DNA of 64,000 nt from Flavobacterium sp. 1 (GCF_002797935.1 NZ_PGER01000001.1:5208001-5272000), one strand, 5' to 3'. Positions 1 through 9,186 are shown, counted from the stretch's first letter. The notes: a model not told the origin generated them from the letters alone. A program made the numbers and translations.

Positions 1-1
1 T

Positions 2-493
2 TCGGCAGAAGAAAAAGCAAAATTATACAATACAATAGGTCTTGGAGCACTTAAATATTATATTCTAAAAGTGGATCCAAAAAAACGAATCCTGTTTAAT
101 CCAGAAGAATCTGTTGATTTTGCTGGAAATACAGGTCCTTTCATTCAATATACGTATGCTAGAATTCAATCAATTATCCGCAAAGCCGATTTTGATTTTG
201 CATCCAATGCAGGAATTGTTGAGCTTCACGAAAAAGAAAAAGAATTGGTGAAGCAGCTTGAATTGTTCCCAGAGGTAATTCAGAATGCGGCCAACAATCA
301 CAGCCCGGCTTTAATTGCTAATTATACGTATGATTTGGTACGTGAATACAACTCTTTTTACCAAGCCGTTTCAATACTTGGAGAAACCGATTTGGATAAG
401 AAAATATTCAGAGTGCAATTGTCCAAAAAAGTGGCAGATGTTATTGCTGATTCCTTTAGTTTATTGGGAATAAATGTACCAGAGAGAATGTAA
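2..493 (+). CDS. argS: Arginyl-tRNA synthetase, C-terminal part (truncated by window edge)
   Basis: Charges tRNA-Arg with arginine in the cytoplasm. The frame is open from base 2 to a TAA stop, so the 5' part, including the catalytic HIGH and KMSKS motifs, lies outside the window. The visible 163 residues match the end of the class I catalytic core and the helical DALR anticodon-binding domain: NTGPFIQYTYAR near the start, then ALIANYTYDLVREYNSFYQ, and the usual ending LLGINVPERM. The stop is followed directly by a strong bidirectional terminator. Identification rests on family resemblance of the C-terminal domain and is quite secure. Confidence 0.93.
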   Translation, partial: SAEEKAKLYNTIGLGALKYYILKVDPKKRILFNPEESVDFAGNTGPFIQYTYARIQSIIRKADFDFASNAGIVELHEKEKELVKQLELFPEVIQNAANNHSPALIANYTYDLVREYNSFYQAVSILGETDLDKKIFRVQLSKKVADVIADSFSLLGINVPERM

Positions 494-510
494 TTTTTTT
501 AATAAATGAA

Positions 511-540
511 AAAGCATCCTAAATTTAGGATGCTTTTTTT
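511..540. terminator. Bidirectional intrinsic terminator
   Basis: A perfect 13-bp inverted repeat (AAAGCATCCTAAA with its complement) has A residues on the left and a T run on the right. It lies between two convergent genes, argS and the PepSY-like gene, and can serve both. Confidence 0.88.
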
Positions 541-559
541 TGCAATTTCACTTCAATTT

Positions 560-1099
560 TTATTTCATTACTAATGCTTTGGTTGTTTTGATGATCTCGC
601 CTTTTGAGCTAACTAATAGTTTTTGGGTTTTATTATCTTTTTTAAGTTTTAAAAGGTATGCTTTTTTCAATACTTGCCCTTTTTCTTGTGAATATTCAAA
701 CTTACTTTTTGTAATGATCCACTCAGGATATGAAAGATAAACTGAATTGATAACTTCTCTTGGCAATTCTACATTTTCATATTTTTCTGAAACACCGATT
801 AATACTCCTTTTTCGTTGTAAGTTGCCACTAAGGAACCTTTTCTGCTTTCTAAAGTCACTAAATACTTGTCGAAATTACCGCATTCATCATCCACTTTAT
901 ATAAAAGGAATTCGTTTTGAGTAATTCTGACAACTGCATCAGCATTATTATCCGGAATGTATTTTGCAAAATCTTTTTTAATTTGTGAAACTACTACTTC
1001 TGGTAATTCTTCAATTTTTACAGCTTCTGTTTTTTTGTCTTGTGAATATGAAGCAGAAAATAAACTTAAGCATAAAGCGAAGGTGATAATTGTTCTCAT
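560..1099 (-). CDS. Secreted PepSY-like protein of unknown function
   Basis: A 179-residue protein with an N-terminal Sec signal peptide (hydrophobic segment to about residue 19, ending in SYSQ). The mature part has two alternating beta/alpha segments: ELPEVVVSQIKKDF, KYLVTLESRKGSLVATY, then LPREVINSVYLSYPEWIITK and a lysine-rich strand region. This resembles the PepSY-like periplasmic family of Bacteroidota, which often occurs in tandem-repeat form and has no assigned reaction. The gene stands alone, convergent with argS, next to the heme-uptake block but without a visible operon link. The family call is a judgement by fold pattern only. Confidence 0.6.
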   Translation of the reverse strand: MRTIITFALCLSLFSASYSQDKKTEAVKIEELPEVVVSQIKKDFAKYIPDNNADAVVRITQNEFLLYKVDDECGNFDKYLVTLESRKGSLVATYNEKGVLIGVSEKYENVELPREVINSVYLSYPEWIITKSKFEYSQEKGQVLKKAYLLKLKKDNKTQKLLVSSKGEIIKTTKALVMK

Positions 1100-1568
1100 G
1101 ATTTTGTGTTTTTTATATTGTTTTATTTAAAAAATTTAAGTTGCTTTCTAATAGTGTAAATGTAACATTTGTTTTTTAAACTGCAAAATAATTAATTGTC
1201 AAATTTGTAAAAAAACAAGTATTTTTTTATTGATACGATAATAAAATCTTTTTATATTAATTATAAAACAAACTATTATTAATATTTTAACATTAATAGA
1301 TTAATTTAAGAGCAATCTTTTCATAAACTATTAAACAAACGAAAACGTTTGAATAGAATTAATGCTAAAAGCGTAAAATCTGATTAAATAAGCAATTTAG
1401 TGACTTGAAAAAAGGTATTAAAAATTGTAAATGGGATGCTTCAAAATGTATATTTATACTTTGCTTTTGCCTTCTTCTGGATAATAGTAAAAAAGCAAAA
1501 TACCTCCTTTTGACTCTGGTTGAAATGGAAATCATTTTGTGCGGATGTTGGGCACAAAAGATTGAAAT
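1100..1568. other. AT-rich gene-free stretch
   Basis: No credible coding sequence was found. The only open frame of note, on the plus strand at 1405-1626, has a TTG start and no family resemblance, and it runs through a terminator. A 6-bp palindrome CAAACG-aaaa-CGTTTG at 1336-1351 could be an operator, but no gene starts nearby. Confidence 0.6.
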
Positions 1569-1601
1569 AAAAAAAATCCGAGCTGTGGTTCGGATTTTTT
1601 T
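1569..1601 (-). terminator. Intrinsic terminator after the DUF6686 gene
   Basis: An inverted repeat with arms AAAAATCCGA and TCGGATTTTT and an 8-base loop lies 22 bases past the stop of the minus-strand gene at 1623. It is followed, in the direction of transcription, by a T run. Confidence 0.8.
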
Positions 1602-1622
1602 ACGTGTTATTTCTAAAAGAAA

Positions 1623-1967
1623 TTAATTTGAAATTATCTGGTAATTAATCTCAACAGGTTTTAGAATCTTGTAATGACTAATGCAGTCTACCAGAAAGCG
1701 CAACTCCTCCAGTTCTTTTCTGTTTAGCAAAATGATAAAGTTAGACTGTAAAGTCGGAATTGGAATTTTCTTCTCATAAATAGAGTGTTTGTATTCGGTT
1801 TCCCAATAATCAGCGTCTATTTGATCCAAATAATTAGAAAAGCTGGTCATTTCTATACTGCTCAAATCAAAGGTCAAATTGTTAAACAGCAATTGATACA
1901 TATCTCTATGCTGGCAGTATAATAGGATGCCATTGGAAGTTCTGTTTAATACTTTTAGATTGCACAT
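1623..1967 (-). CDS. DUF6686 family protein
   Basis: A small cytosolic protein of 114 residues without signal peptide or membrane segment. It begins MCNLKVLNRTSNGILLYC, carries CQHRDMYQLLFNNLTF, and ends with IPIPTLQSNFIILLNRKELEEL, a pattern I associate with the flavobacterial DUF6686 family. The function is unknown. The gene starts 12 bases after the stop of the DUF6607 gene and is probably cotranscribed with it. That places both beside, and divergent from, the heme receptor operon, so a role in heme or iron handling is a reasonable guess from context only. Cysteines near residues 2 and 18 could bind metal. Confidence 0.65.
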   Translation of the reverse strand: MCNLKVLNRTSNGILLYCQHRDMYQLLFNNLTFDLSSIEMTSFSNYLDQIDADYWETEYKHSIYEKKIPIPTLQSNFIILLNRKELEELRFLVDCISHYKILKPVEINYQIISN

Positions 1968-1979
1968 AATTGTAAATGT

Positions 1980-2894
1980 TTATTGCTTGATTACAAATGA
2001 ATCAATGATAGTGTCAACTTCCGCTTGGTTTGCTGTTGGTTTTAAATCGAATAAAACAGAGAAAAGCGATTTCTTATTTACTTTATTCTGCAGCGCTAAA
2101 TCTTTATCGCTTCCATATACTTTTTCCCATTTGCTTCTTACTTTTTCCCAAAGTTCTTTATTATTTTTCCACCAGTTTTGAGCCAGTAGACATTTGCTGT
2201 CATCAACTTTGGTATAAATATCCAGTCCTTTTTCTTCAGCTAATAAAGTGTCTTTTCCGCTTTCATCTCTTAGCAGTTTTTGGTTATCTTGTTCATGATT
2301 CCAGCCAGTTGCGTTAATTTCATGAATGTTTCTTCTTTTCAAAACGTTGTAATCGTTTCTTTTAGTGTGTTCTCTTCTTGGCAAAGGAGCATCGGCGGTG
2401 TTCAGCCAATAGGTTTTTCCATCAATGTGCGCCCAAGTTGAAGAGCCTTCATATCTAGGACTGTCATCTACCTGAAAAACTTTTTGTGTCCATTGTCCTT
2501 TTACATTCTTGGCTGGCAATTTGCTGAATTTCCAGATTTGATCTTTGTAAAAAGAATACAGATCGGTGTTTTCATACAGCCAGTCTTGTCTCCAGTGTTT
2601 AACGATGTCATTTTCGCCAGTCCCAACAATCAATAAATGCTGCAATACTATTTTGCTAGGCTTATCTTCTACTAATTCTATCCATTCCAAACCCGATTCG
2701 TGTTTTGTTGCAGATGGTTTATAAGTGGCTGAGTCTTTAGGATATTCAAATGTTTCAGTAAAATTGAATTTCACTTCATAACAGCCACACATCGACTTGA
2801 TAGCTTTGATGTCTTCTTTTTTTGCATCCTGACTAAATCCAGTAAGGCATGTAATTATCATTAATACAGATAGATAAATTTTTTTTGTAATCAT
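1980..2894 (-). CDS. DUF6607 family secreted protein
   Basis: A 304-residue exported protein. Residues 1-21 form a Sec signal peptide ending GFSQ. The mature part is rich in Trp and Tyr, with a conserved SMCGCYEVKFNFTETF block near residue 34, WRQDWLYEN near residue 101, and NATGWNHEQDN near residue 194. This matches the DUF6607 family, whose members commonly sit beside TonB-dependent heme receptors in Flavobacteriia. The adjacent Cys-Gly-Cys could bind a metal or heme, but this is only an idea. The gene is read away from the receptor gene from a shared intergenic region with back-to-back -7 boxes. Confidence 0.78.
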   Translation of the reverse strand: MITKKIYLSVLMIITCLTGFSQDAKKEDIKAIKSMCGCYEVKFNFTETFEYPKDSATYKPSATKHESGLEWIELVEDKPSKIVLQHLLIVGTGENDIVKHWRQDWLYENTDLYSFYKDQIWKFSKLPAKNVKGQWTQKVFQVDDSPRYEGSSTWAHIDGKTYWLNTADAPLPRREHTKRNDYNVLKRRNIHEINATGWNHEQDNQKLLRDESGKDTLLAEEKGLDIYTKVDDSKCLLAQNWWKNNKELWEKVRSKWEKVYGSDKDLALQNKVNKKSLFSVLFDLKPTANQAEVDTIIDSFVIKQ

Positions 2895-2925
2895 AATTAG
2901 GTTTTTATTATTAAAAAAGTTTCGA

Positions 2926-2933
2926 CAAATGTA
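2926..2933 (-). promoter_or_regulatory. -7 box of the DUF6607-DUF6686 unit
   Basis: On the minus strand this reads TACATTTG, matching the Bacteroidota TAnnTTTG element, 32 bases before the ATG at 2894. Confidence 0.6.
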
Positions 2934-2938
2934 TTAAA

Positions 2939-2957
2939 TTTATTTAGAATAAATAAA
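2939..2957. promoter_or_regulatory. Candidate operator palindrome between divergent heme genes
   Basis: A perfect 8-bp inverted repeat (TTTATTTA-gaa-TAAATAAA) sits between the two outward-facing -7 boxes, where one bound regulator could control both units. A similar but imperfect copy of its right half lies at 2981-3003. A Fur- or DtxR-type iron regulator is the obvious candidate, but the regulator is inferred, not seen. Confidence 0.4.
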
Positions 2958-2966
2958 AATAAGATA

Positions 2967-2974
2967 TATATTTG
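2967..2974 (+). promoter_or_regulatory. -7 box of the heme receptor operon
   Basis: TATATTTG matches the TAnnTTTG consensus 28 bases before the receptor ATG. Confidence 0.65.
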
Positions 2975-3001
2975 CGTCACTATTAAGACTAAATAAAAAT
3001 A

Positions 3002-5149
3002 ATGAAATCCAAAATTACTCTTTTTATTGCCTTTCTTTTCTGTCAGATTTCTTTCTCACAAACGAAAGATACTATTGCTGCTAATAAACTTTCGGAGGTA
3101 GTTGTTACGGGACAATTGGGGCTCCAGTCAATAAAAAAATCAGTTTTCAATGTTCGCGTTATTTCAAAAGAGGATATCAAACAATTAGCAGCCAATAATT
3201 TATCAGATGTATTAAATCAGTATTTGAATATTACAATTCAAAACAGCGGAAGCGACGGTCGTTCAACGGTTTCAATGTTCGGGCTGGATTCGCAGTATTT
3301 TAAAATTTTGATAGATAATATTCCTTTGGTCAGTGATACCGGAATGGGTACTAATGTGGATTTGACACAAATAAATCTGGATGATGTAGAGCGAATTGAA
3401 ATTATCGAGGGTTCAATGGGTGTTACTCACGGAGCCAATGCGGTGAGTGGGGTTTTAAATATAATTACTAAAAAAACAGTTTCTAAAAAATGGGAAATTA
3501 GTGCTGCAGTTCAAGAAGAAACAGTAGGTGACGAATATGCATTTTTTGATAAAGGACGTCACATTCAATCATTAAAAGCGGCGCATAAGTTTAATGAGAA
3601 CTGGTTTGTGAATGTAGGAGTAAATCACAATGATTTTGCCGGTTTTTTTGATGATAAAAAAGGAAAAGATTATAATGTAAATGATGGGTTGAGAGGATAC
3701 AGCTGGCTTCCAAAAGAACAGTTTGTTGGTAATGCTTTAATAGGATATCAAAAAAATAACTTCAAGTTTTTTTACAAATTTGATTACTACGGAGAGAATG
3801 TTGATTATTACAATCTAATACTAAATCCGCAGGATAATTACCCTTTTCCTGAAACCTATTATGCTAAAGACAAACGCTTTATTACCAATCGTTTTTATAA
3901 TCATTTGAATTCTAGCGGAAAATTGTTTTCTGAATTAAATTATAATGTTTCGCTTTCCTATCAAAAGCAACAGCGCGATTTGGAAAAGTTTAATTATCAA
4001 TTGGAGACCAAGGCAGAATCTAATGAAACTCGGGAAACATACCAATCCAAAGAGGTTTTGTATTCTACTGGAACTTTGAGTAATTTCTTTGATACTAAAA
4101 AAGTAGATTTTCAATTGGGTTATGAGATTACAAATGAGAAAGGGTATTATAATGCTACAGCCGGACTTTTTTTTGACGGCCTTCAACAGCTTAAAAACGT
4201 TGACAAGGAATTAGACAACTATGATATTTTTACCGTTGCCGAAATTAATCTGTCGGATAAATTTTCTGTGCGTCCAGGGATTAGATATTCGTTTCAATCC
4301 GCTTTTGATAATCAATATGCAAGTTCTTTAGGATTGCGCTATATTTTTAAGAAAGGATTAGAAACTAGGGCTTCGATAGGCAAGTCTTACCGCACGCCAA
4401 ATTTTGATGAACTCTACACTTATTTTGTAGATACAAATCACAATATACAAGGAAATCCAGAATTGGTTCCAGAAAACAGCACTTCATACGAAATGAGTTT
4501 TAAAAGGGATTGTCTTTTAAATTCAGGTGGCCAAATTGCTAATAATATTGCTCTTACATTTTTGGATGTCGATGATCGAATTGATATGGTGCTTACTCAA
4601 GTGACGCCAAGCATGAGTTATAAATATGTAAACATTAATAAATATAAAATGTGGAATATTTCGACGACAGAACAATATACCTATAAAAACTGGAATGTAA
4701 AAGTAGGAGCAGCCTTAGTTGGAATTTCTCAAAAATTGGATTTAGCAGCCTTGAATATTACTTCAGACAATAAATATCTATACTCTTTACAGCTAAATTC
4801 CAGTGTTTCCTATAACATACCTAAATGGAATACTTTGTTCGCTCTTTATTATAAATACAACGGTCAGCAACAGCAATTCGTTGCGGGAACTGACGAGAAC
4901 GGTAAAGCTAAATTTTATTTAAACAAGATAGACCCATACAGCTGGATGGATGCTTCGGTTAGGAAATCATTTTTTAAAAATCAATTGGAAGTGACCGCTG
5001 GAGCTAGAAACTTGTTTGACATTCAAAGCGTACAGCTCATTCAAAACGGTGGAACTGGCGGGGCTCACTCTTCTGGCGGTTCAGATCTATTACTGGGCTA
5101 TGGACGCTCTTATTTTCTTAAACTCACGTATAACCTTAATTTTAATTAA
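3002..5149 (+). CDS. TonB-dependent outer-membrane receptor, probably for heme
   Basis: A 715-residue outer-membrane gated channel that imports a ligand using TonB energy. Residues 1-20 are a Sec signal peptide. A TonB-box-like LSEVVVTG follows at about 30-37, then the plug domain (about 45-155, with VERIEIIEGSMGVTHGANAV and GVLNIITKK). The rest is a beta-barrel ending in the aromatic-rich strand GRSYFLKLTYNLNFN. The length is within the normal range for the family. The gene is followed 13 bases later by an HmuY lipoprotein gene, the classical receptor and surface hemophore pairing of Porphyromonas HmuR/HmuY. Heme as ligand is therefore inferred from the neighbour rather than from receptor residues. 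Confidence 0.9.
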   Translation: MKSKITLFIAFLFCQISFSQTKDTIAANKLSEVVVTGQLGLQSIKKSVFNVRVISKEDIKQLAANNLSDVLNQYLNITIQNSGSDGRSTVSMFGLDSQYFKILIDNIPLVSDTGMGTNVDLTQINLDDVERIEIIEGSMGVTHGANAVSGVLNIITKKTVSKKWEISAAVQEETVGDEYAFFDKGRHIQSLKAAHKFNENWFVNVGVNHNDFAGFFDDKKGKDYNVNDGLRGYSWLPKEQFVGNALIGYQKNNFKFFYKFDYYGENVDYYNLILNPQDNYPFPETYYAKDKRFITNRFYNHLNSSGKLFSELNYNVSLSYQKQQRDLEKFNYQLETKAESNETRETYQSKEVLYSTGTLSNFFDTKKVDFQLGYEITNEKGYYNATAGLFFDGLQQLKNVDKELDNYDIFTVAEINLSDKFSVRPGIRYSFQSAFDNQYASSLGLRYIFKKGLETRASIGKSYRTPNFDELYTYFVDTNHNIQGNPELVPENSTSYEMSFKRDCLLNSGGQIANNIALTFLDVDDRIDMVLTQVTPSMSYKYVNINKYKMWNISTTEQYTYKNWNVKVGAALVGISQKLDLAALNITSDNKYLYSLQLNSSVSYNIPKWNTLFALYYKYNGQQQQFVAGTDENGKAKFYLNKIDPYSWMDASVRKSFFKNQLEVTAGARNLFDIQSVQLIQNGGTGGAHSSGGSDLLLGYGRSYFLKLTYNLNFN

Positions 5150-5162
5150 TATATAAATACCC

Positions 5163-6569
5163 ATGAAAAACAATTTTATTTTAATCCTTTCTTTTGTTTT
5201 ACTGGCTTTTACAGCTTGTAATAATGACGACGATGCACCAGTTATCAGTTCAGTTGCTCTTACTGCAGCTTCATTAAATTTAAGTGCAGCAACTACTCCT
5301 ATCGAAGTGAAATTTGATAAGCCAGCTGCAGCTGCTGGTTCATTAACAATATCGTTTACAGAAACAAATGTCGTTTATGGTACAGATTTTACTACTTCTC
5401 CAGCGGCTGCATCAAAAACAATTACAGTTCCTTTTGCAAAAGATGCCACTTCAGTAATTTTTACTTTTACTAAACTAAAAGAGGCAATCGAAGGTGAAGT
5501 GAAAAATGTTGTTTTTACGATTACTGGGGCTACTGCGAATACTACAATCGCTGCAAACAACTCGATTCAAGTAAGTTTTAATGAGACGGCTTCTTTAGGA
5601 ACTGCTTTAGCTCCCGAAGTTGGAGGTGCTTTACAGCCAAATCAGGTTTTTGTTGATTTGAGCAGTGCTAAAATGACAAAAGCGTTAAGAAGTTCTTGGG
5701 ACTTAGGTTTTTATAGTGGTTCTGAATTTAGAGTAGTGCTGAATAGTACAATTAATATGGCTGCTAAAAAAATAGAAACTACAAATATTGATGAAGTTCA
5801 AGTAGTTGACGAGACTATGATTATTTCTCAGGGTAGCGGAATTGCTTCCCAAATAGATGATCCAACAGGAGATTTTACAAAAACAACTGCTATTGCTGAA
5901 ATTTCAACAACAGATTCTGATAATAAAGTTTACTTGATTTATTTAGGAAATGCTGTTGCATCAACAAACCCAGTATTGGGTAAAGAAGGAGCAGTTGGAG
6001 GAGCCAGTAGAGGATGGAAAAAAGTTAGAATCTTAAAAAGCGGAAACGATTACAAAATTCAATATGCAGATATTGATGCAACAACTCACAGCGAAGTTAC
6101 TGTTTCTAAAAATGCAGCGTATAATTTTACTTTCTTCAGTTTGTTAGATAAAAAGACTGTTACTGTAGAACCGGTAAAAGCACAATGGGATATAAGTTTT
6201 ACCGCTTTTACTAATTTAGCTGGTCCGATTACTCCATATTTCTATCCGGATTTTGTTTTAAGCAATCTTAAAGGCGGTGCAAAAGCATATCAGGTTCTTG
6301 TAACTGATGCTGTTACTTATGATAATTTTACTTTAGCAAGTGTAGATACTGCTAAGTTTACTGCAGATCAAAGAAATATTGGTTCAAACTGGAGAAGTAC
6401 CAGTGTTACTGTAAATGGCACGCCAGTTTCTCAATTTGTTTTAAAGACAGATCGTTTCTTTGTAGTTAAAGATCCAGCAGGAAATGTTTATAAATTAAAA
6501 TTCACAGGTGGTGCAAGCGAAACTGGGGAAAGAGGATTTCCTAAATTTCAATACGCCATCTTAAAATAA
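5163..6569 (+). CDS. HmuY family heme-binding lipoprotein
   Basis: A 468-residue surface lipoprotein expected to capture heme and pass it to the receptor encoded just upstream. The signal ends in a lipobox, LLAFTAC, with Cys19 as the lipid site, followed by an acidic NNDDD stretch. Residues of about 25-125 resemble a Calx-beta or Ig-like spacer. The rest is the HmuY fold, with RSSWDLGFYSGSEFRVVLN near 176 and AQWDISFTAF near 340. It is about twice the length of the Porphyromonas protein because of the N-terminal spacer. The 13-base gap to the receptor stop supports one transcript. Confidence 0.88.
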   Translation: MKNNFILILSFVLLAFTACNNDDDAPVISSVALTAASLNLSAATTPIEVKFDKPAAAAGSLTISFTETNVVYGTDFTTSPAAASKTITVPFAKDATSVIFTFTKLKEAIEGEVKNVVFTITGATANTTIAANNSIQVSFNETASLGTALAPEVGGALQPNQVFVDLSSAKMTKALRSSWDLGFYSGSEFRVVLNSTINMAAKKIETTNIDEVQVVDETMIISQGSGIASQIDDPTGDFTKTTAIAEISTTDSDNKVYLIYLGNAVASTNPVLGKEGAVGGASRGWKKVRILKSGNDYKIQYADIDATTHSEVTVSKNAAYNFTFFSLLDKKTVTVEPVKAQWDISFTAFTNLAGPITPYFYPDFVLSNLKGGAKAYQVLVTDAVTYDNFTLASVDTAKFTADQRNIGSNWRSTSVTVNGTPVSQFVLKTDRFFVVKDPAGNVYKLKFTGGASETGERGFPKFQYAILK

Positions 6570-6723
6570 TAAGGAGATTAAGAATGTCATGAGTTAGTTA
6601 GTTTTTATTGTTTTTGGAAAAGGAGGCTGGATTTATTCAGTCTCTTTTTGTTATTTTTAATCTTATTTAAAAAACAATTGATTTTTTATTTCTAATACTA
6701 TTTAAACTTCAATATCAAATCAT

Positions 6724-6731
6724 TAAATTTG
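6724..6731 (+). promoter_or_regulatory. -7 box of ffh
   Basis: TAAATTTG, matching TAnnTTTG, 27 bases before the ffh ATG. Confidence 0.55.
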
Positions 6732-6757
6732 CGCCTTAATTAAAGAGAAATACAATT

Positions 6758-8119
6758 ATGTTCGATAATTTAAGCGATAAATTAGACAAAGCCTTTCATA
6801 TATTAAAAGGACACGGAAAAATCACTGAAGTAAACGTAGCCGAAACTTTGAAAGAAGTTCGTCGTGCTTTACTCGATGCCGATGTCAACTTTAAAATTGC
6901 CAAAGATTTTACTACCAAAGTAAAAGAAAAAGCAATAGGTCAGGATGTATTAACGACATTACAGCCGGGACAATTATTGGTAAAGTTAGTCAAAGATGAG
7001 CTTACAGAATTGATGGGCGGGGATGTTGCAGGAATTAATCTTTCCGGGAATCCATCAATAATATTAATGTCAGGGTTACAAGGATCTGGAAAAACTACTT
7101 TTTCTGGTAAATTGGCCAATTATCTTCAAACAAAAAAGAATAAAAAACCGCTTTTGGTTGCCTGTGATATTTATCGTCCAGCGGCAATTCAGCAATTATA
7201 TGTTGTTGGAGATTCAATAGGGGTTGAGGTTTACTCAGAACCTGAAAATAAAAATCCTGTTGAGATTGCACAAAATGCGATTAAGCACGCCAAAGCCAAC
7301 GGATTCAATGTCGTGATTGTCGATACAGCAGGTCGTTTGGCTGTTGATAAAGAAATGATGGATGAAATTGCCAAAGTACATAAAGCCATTCAGCCACAAG
7401 AAACTTTATTTGTTGTGGATGCCATGACAGGTCAGGATGCCGTAAATACTGCAAAAGCATTCAACGATATCTTAAATTTTGATGGGGTTATTTTGACCAA
7501 ATTAGACGGGGATACTCGTGGTGGAGCAGCTATTTCGATTAAATCAGTAGTAAACAAACCAATTAAGTTTGTGGGTACTGGCGAGAAAATGGATGCGATT
7601 GATGTTTTCTATCCAAATCGTATGGCAGAGCGTATCCTAGGTATGGGGGATGTCGTGTCTTTGGTAGAAAGAGCTCAAGAGCAATATGACGAAGACGAAG
7701 CTAGAAAAATCCAAAAGAAAATTGCTAAAAATGAATTTGGTTTTGATGATTTCTTATCCCAAATTCAACAAGTGAAGAAAATGGGTAATATGAAAGACTT
7801 GGTAGGAATGATACCAGGCGCTTCCAAAGCGATGAAAGATATCGAAATCGAAGACGATGCATTCAAACATATTGAAGCAATTATTCATTCGATGACGCCA
7901 ATTGAAAGAAGCAAGCCTGCGATAATCGATGTGAAAAGAAAAGCTAGAATTGCCAAAGGTTCCGGAACAAAAGTGGAACAAGTGAATCAATTGATGAAAC
8001 AGTTTGAGCAAATGAGCAAAATGATGAAGATGATGCAGGGCCCTGGTGGGAAAAACCTAATGAAAATGATGGGCGGAATGAAAGGCGGTATGCCAGGTGG
8101 AATGCCGGGAATGAGATAA
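6758..8119 (+). CDS. ffh: Signal recognition particle protein Ffh (SRP54)
   Basis: The GTPase subunit of the signal recognition particle. It binds 4.5S RNA and the signal sequences of nascent membrane proteins and docks with FtsY. In order, it has an N-terminal four-helix bundle (about 1-85), the G1 loop GLQGSGKTTF at about 106-115, G3 VDTAGR near 190, and G4 TKLDGDTRGGA near 248. The C-terminal M domain ends in a Met/Gly-rich tail (MMKMMQGPGGKNLMKMMGG). The 453-residue length is normal. Start and stop are unambiguous. The gene is followed by folD with a 63-base gap, and the two may be cotranscribed. Confidence 0.98.
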   Translation: MFDNLSDKLDKAFHILKGHGKITEVNVAETLKEVRRALLDADVNFKIAKDFTTKVKEKAIGQDVLTTLQPGQLLVKLVKDELTELMGGDVAGINLSGNPSIILMSGLQGSGKTTFSGKLANYLQTKKNKKPLLVACDIYRPAAIQQLYVVGDSIGVEVYSEPENKNPVEIAQNAIKHAKANGFNVVIVDTAGRLAVDKEMMDEIAKVHKAIQPQETLFVVDAMTGQDAVNTAKAFNDILNFDGVILTKLDGDTRGGAAISIKSVVNKPIKFVGTGEKMDAIDVFYPNRMAERILGMGDVVSLVERAQEQYDEDEARKIQKKIAKNEFGFDDFLSQIQQVKKMGNMKDLVGMIPGASKAMKDIEIEDDAFKHIEAIIHSMTPIERSKPAIIDVKRKARIAKGSGTKVEQVNQLMKQFEQMSKMMKMMQGPGGKNLMKMMGGMKGGMPGGMPGMR

Positions 8120-8182
8120 TCAGATTTTAGAATACTGAACTATAATCAGCAAACCATAAACAACAAACAACAAACAGTTTTT

Positions 8183-9067
8183 ATGCAACTACTCGACGGA
8201 AAAAAAACATCGGAAGATATTAAAAATGAAATCGCCGCTACAGTAAAAACAATGAAAGACAATGGGGAAAAAGTACCACATTTGGCAGCAGTAATTGTGG
8301 GGACTGATGGAGCAAGTTTAACTTATGTGGGAAGTAAAGTGCGCTCTTGTGAGCAAATTGGCTTCGAATCTACCTTGGTTAGTTTACCAGCCGATATTTC
8401 CGAAGATGCATTGCTTGCGAAGATTAAAGAATTAAACGAAGACGATAATTTGGACGGTTATATCGTTCAGTTGCCGTTGCCAAAACACATCGACGAGCAA
8501 AAAATCCTGATGGCTATTGATCCAGACAAAGACGTGGATGGTTTTCATCCTGCCAATTTTGGAAAAATGGCTTTGGATATGGAAACATTTTTGCCGGCAA
8601 CTCCATTTGGAATAATGGAATTGTTAGAAAGATATAAAGTAGAAACTGCTGGTAAGCACACCGTAGTTATTGGACGCAGCCACATTGTGGGAAGACCTAT
8701 GAGTATATTGATGAGCCGTAAAGGGTATCCGGGAGATTCGACAGTTACTTTAACTCACAGCAGAACCAAAAATATTGAAGAATATACTAAAAACGCTGAT
8801 ATCATCATCACAGCTCTTGGTGTTCCAAATTATTTAAAAGCCGATATGGTAAAAGATGGAGTTGTAGTTATAGACGTTGGTATTACACGTGTTGAAGACG
8901 CTTCACATCCTAAAGGATATGTAATTACCGGCGACGTTGATTTTGATGGCGTAAGCAAGAAATCATCCTTCATAACTCCGGTTCCGGGAGGAGTAGGGCC
9001 AATGACTATAGCGATGTTGTTGAAAAATACGCTTTTGGCAAGAGAAATCAGAAGCAGAAATAAATAA
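8183..9067 (+). CDS. folD: Methylenetetrahydrofolate dehydrogenase / cyclohydrolase FolD
   Basis: A bifunctional one-carbon enzyme interconverting 5,10-methylene-, 5,10-methenyl- and 10-formyl-tetrahydrofolate with NADP. At 294 residues it has family-typical length. Motifs seen are YVGSKVRSCEQIG near 51, with the catalytic Lys, LDGYIVQLPLP near 93, the nucleotide-binding VVIGRSHIVGRPM near 163, and the C-terminal PVPGGVGPMT. The ATG at 8183 is preceded by an A-rich CAAACAACAAACAA tract, an AT-rich leader rather than a Shine-Dalgarno site. A clear terminator follows. Confidence 0.97.
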   Translation: MQLLDGKKTSEDIKNEIAATVKTMKDNGEKVPHLAAVIVGTDGASLTYVGSKVRSCEQIGFESTLVSLPADISEDALLAKIKELNEDDNLDGYIVQLPLPKHIDEQKILMAIDPDKDVDGFHPANFGKMALDMETFLPATPFGIMELLERYKVETAGKHTVVIGRSHIVGRPMSILMSRKGYPGDSTVTLTHSRTKNIEEYTKNADIIITALGVPNYLKADMVKDGVVVIDVGITRVEDASHPKGYVITGDVDFDGVSKKSSFITPVPGGVGPMTIAMLLKNTLLAREIRSRNK

Positions 9068-9092
9068 AATTGTTTTAGACAATTAACCTTAT

Positions 9093-9121
9093 AACCTCAA
9101 ATGAAAGTTTGAGGTTTTTTT
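9093..9121 (+). terminator. Intrinsic terminator of folD
   Basis: Arms AACCTCAAA (9093-9101) and TTTGAGGTT (9108-9116) with a 6-base loop, followed by a run of T, 25 bases past the folD stop. Confidence 0.88.
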
Positions 9122-9178
9122 GGCTTAAGACTTTATTAAATATCCATTACTTCCTGATGTTTTTAAAAATATAAAGAA

Positions 9179-9186
9179 TACTTTTG
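9179..9186 (+). promoter_or_regulatory. -7 box of the corA leader
   Basis: TACTTTTG fits TAnnTTTG and lies 111 bases before the corA ATG. This leaves a leader long enough to hold the 11-codon frame at 9210. Confidence 0.5.

Noticed and set aside
1405..1626. 73-codon plus-strand open frame
   Set aside because: TTG start, no family resemblance, cysteine-rich low-quality translation, and it runs through the terminator of the opposite-strand DUF6686 gene.
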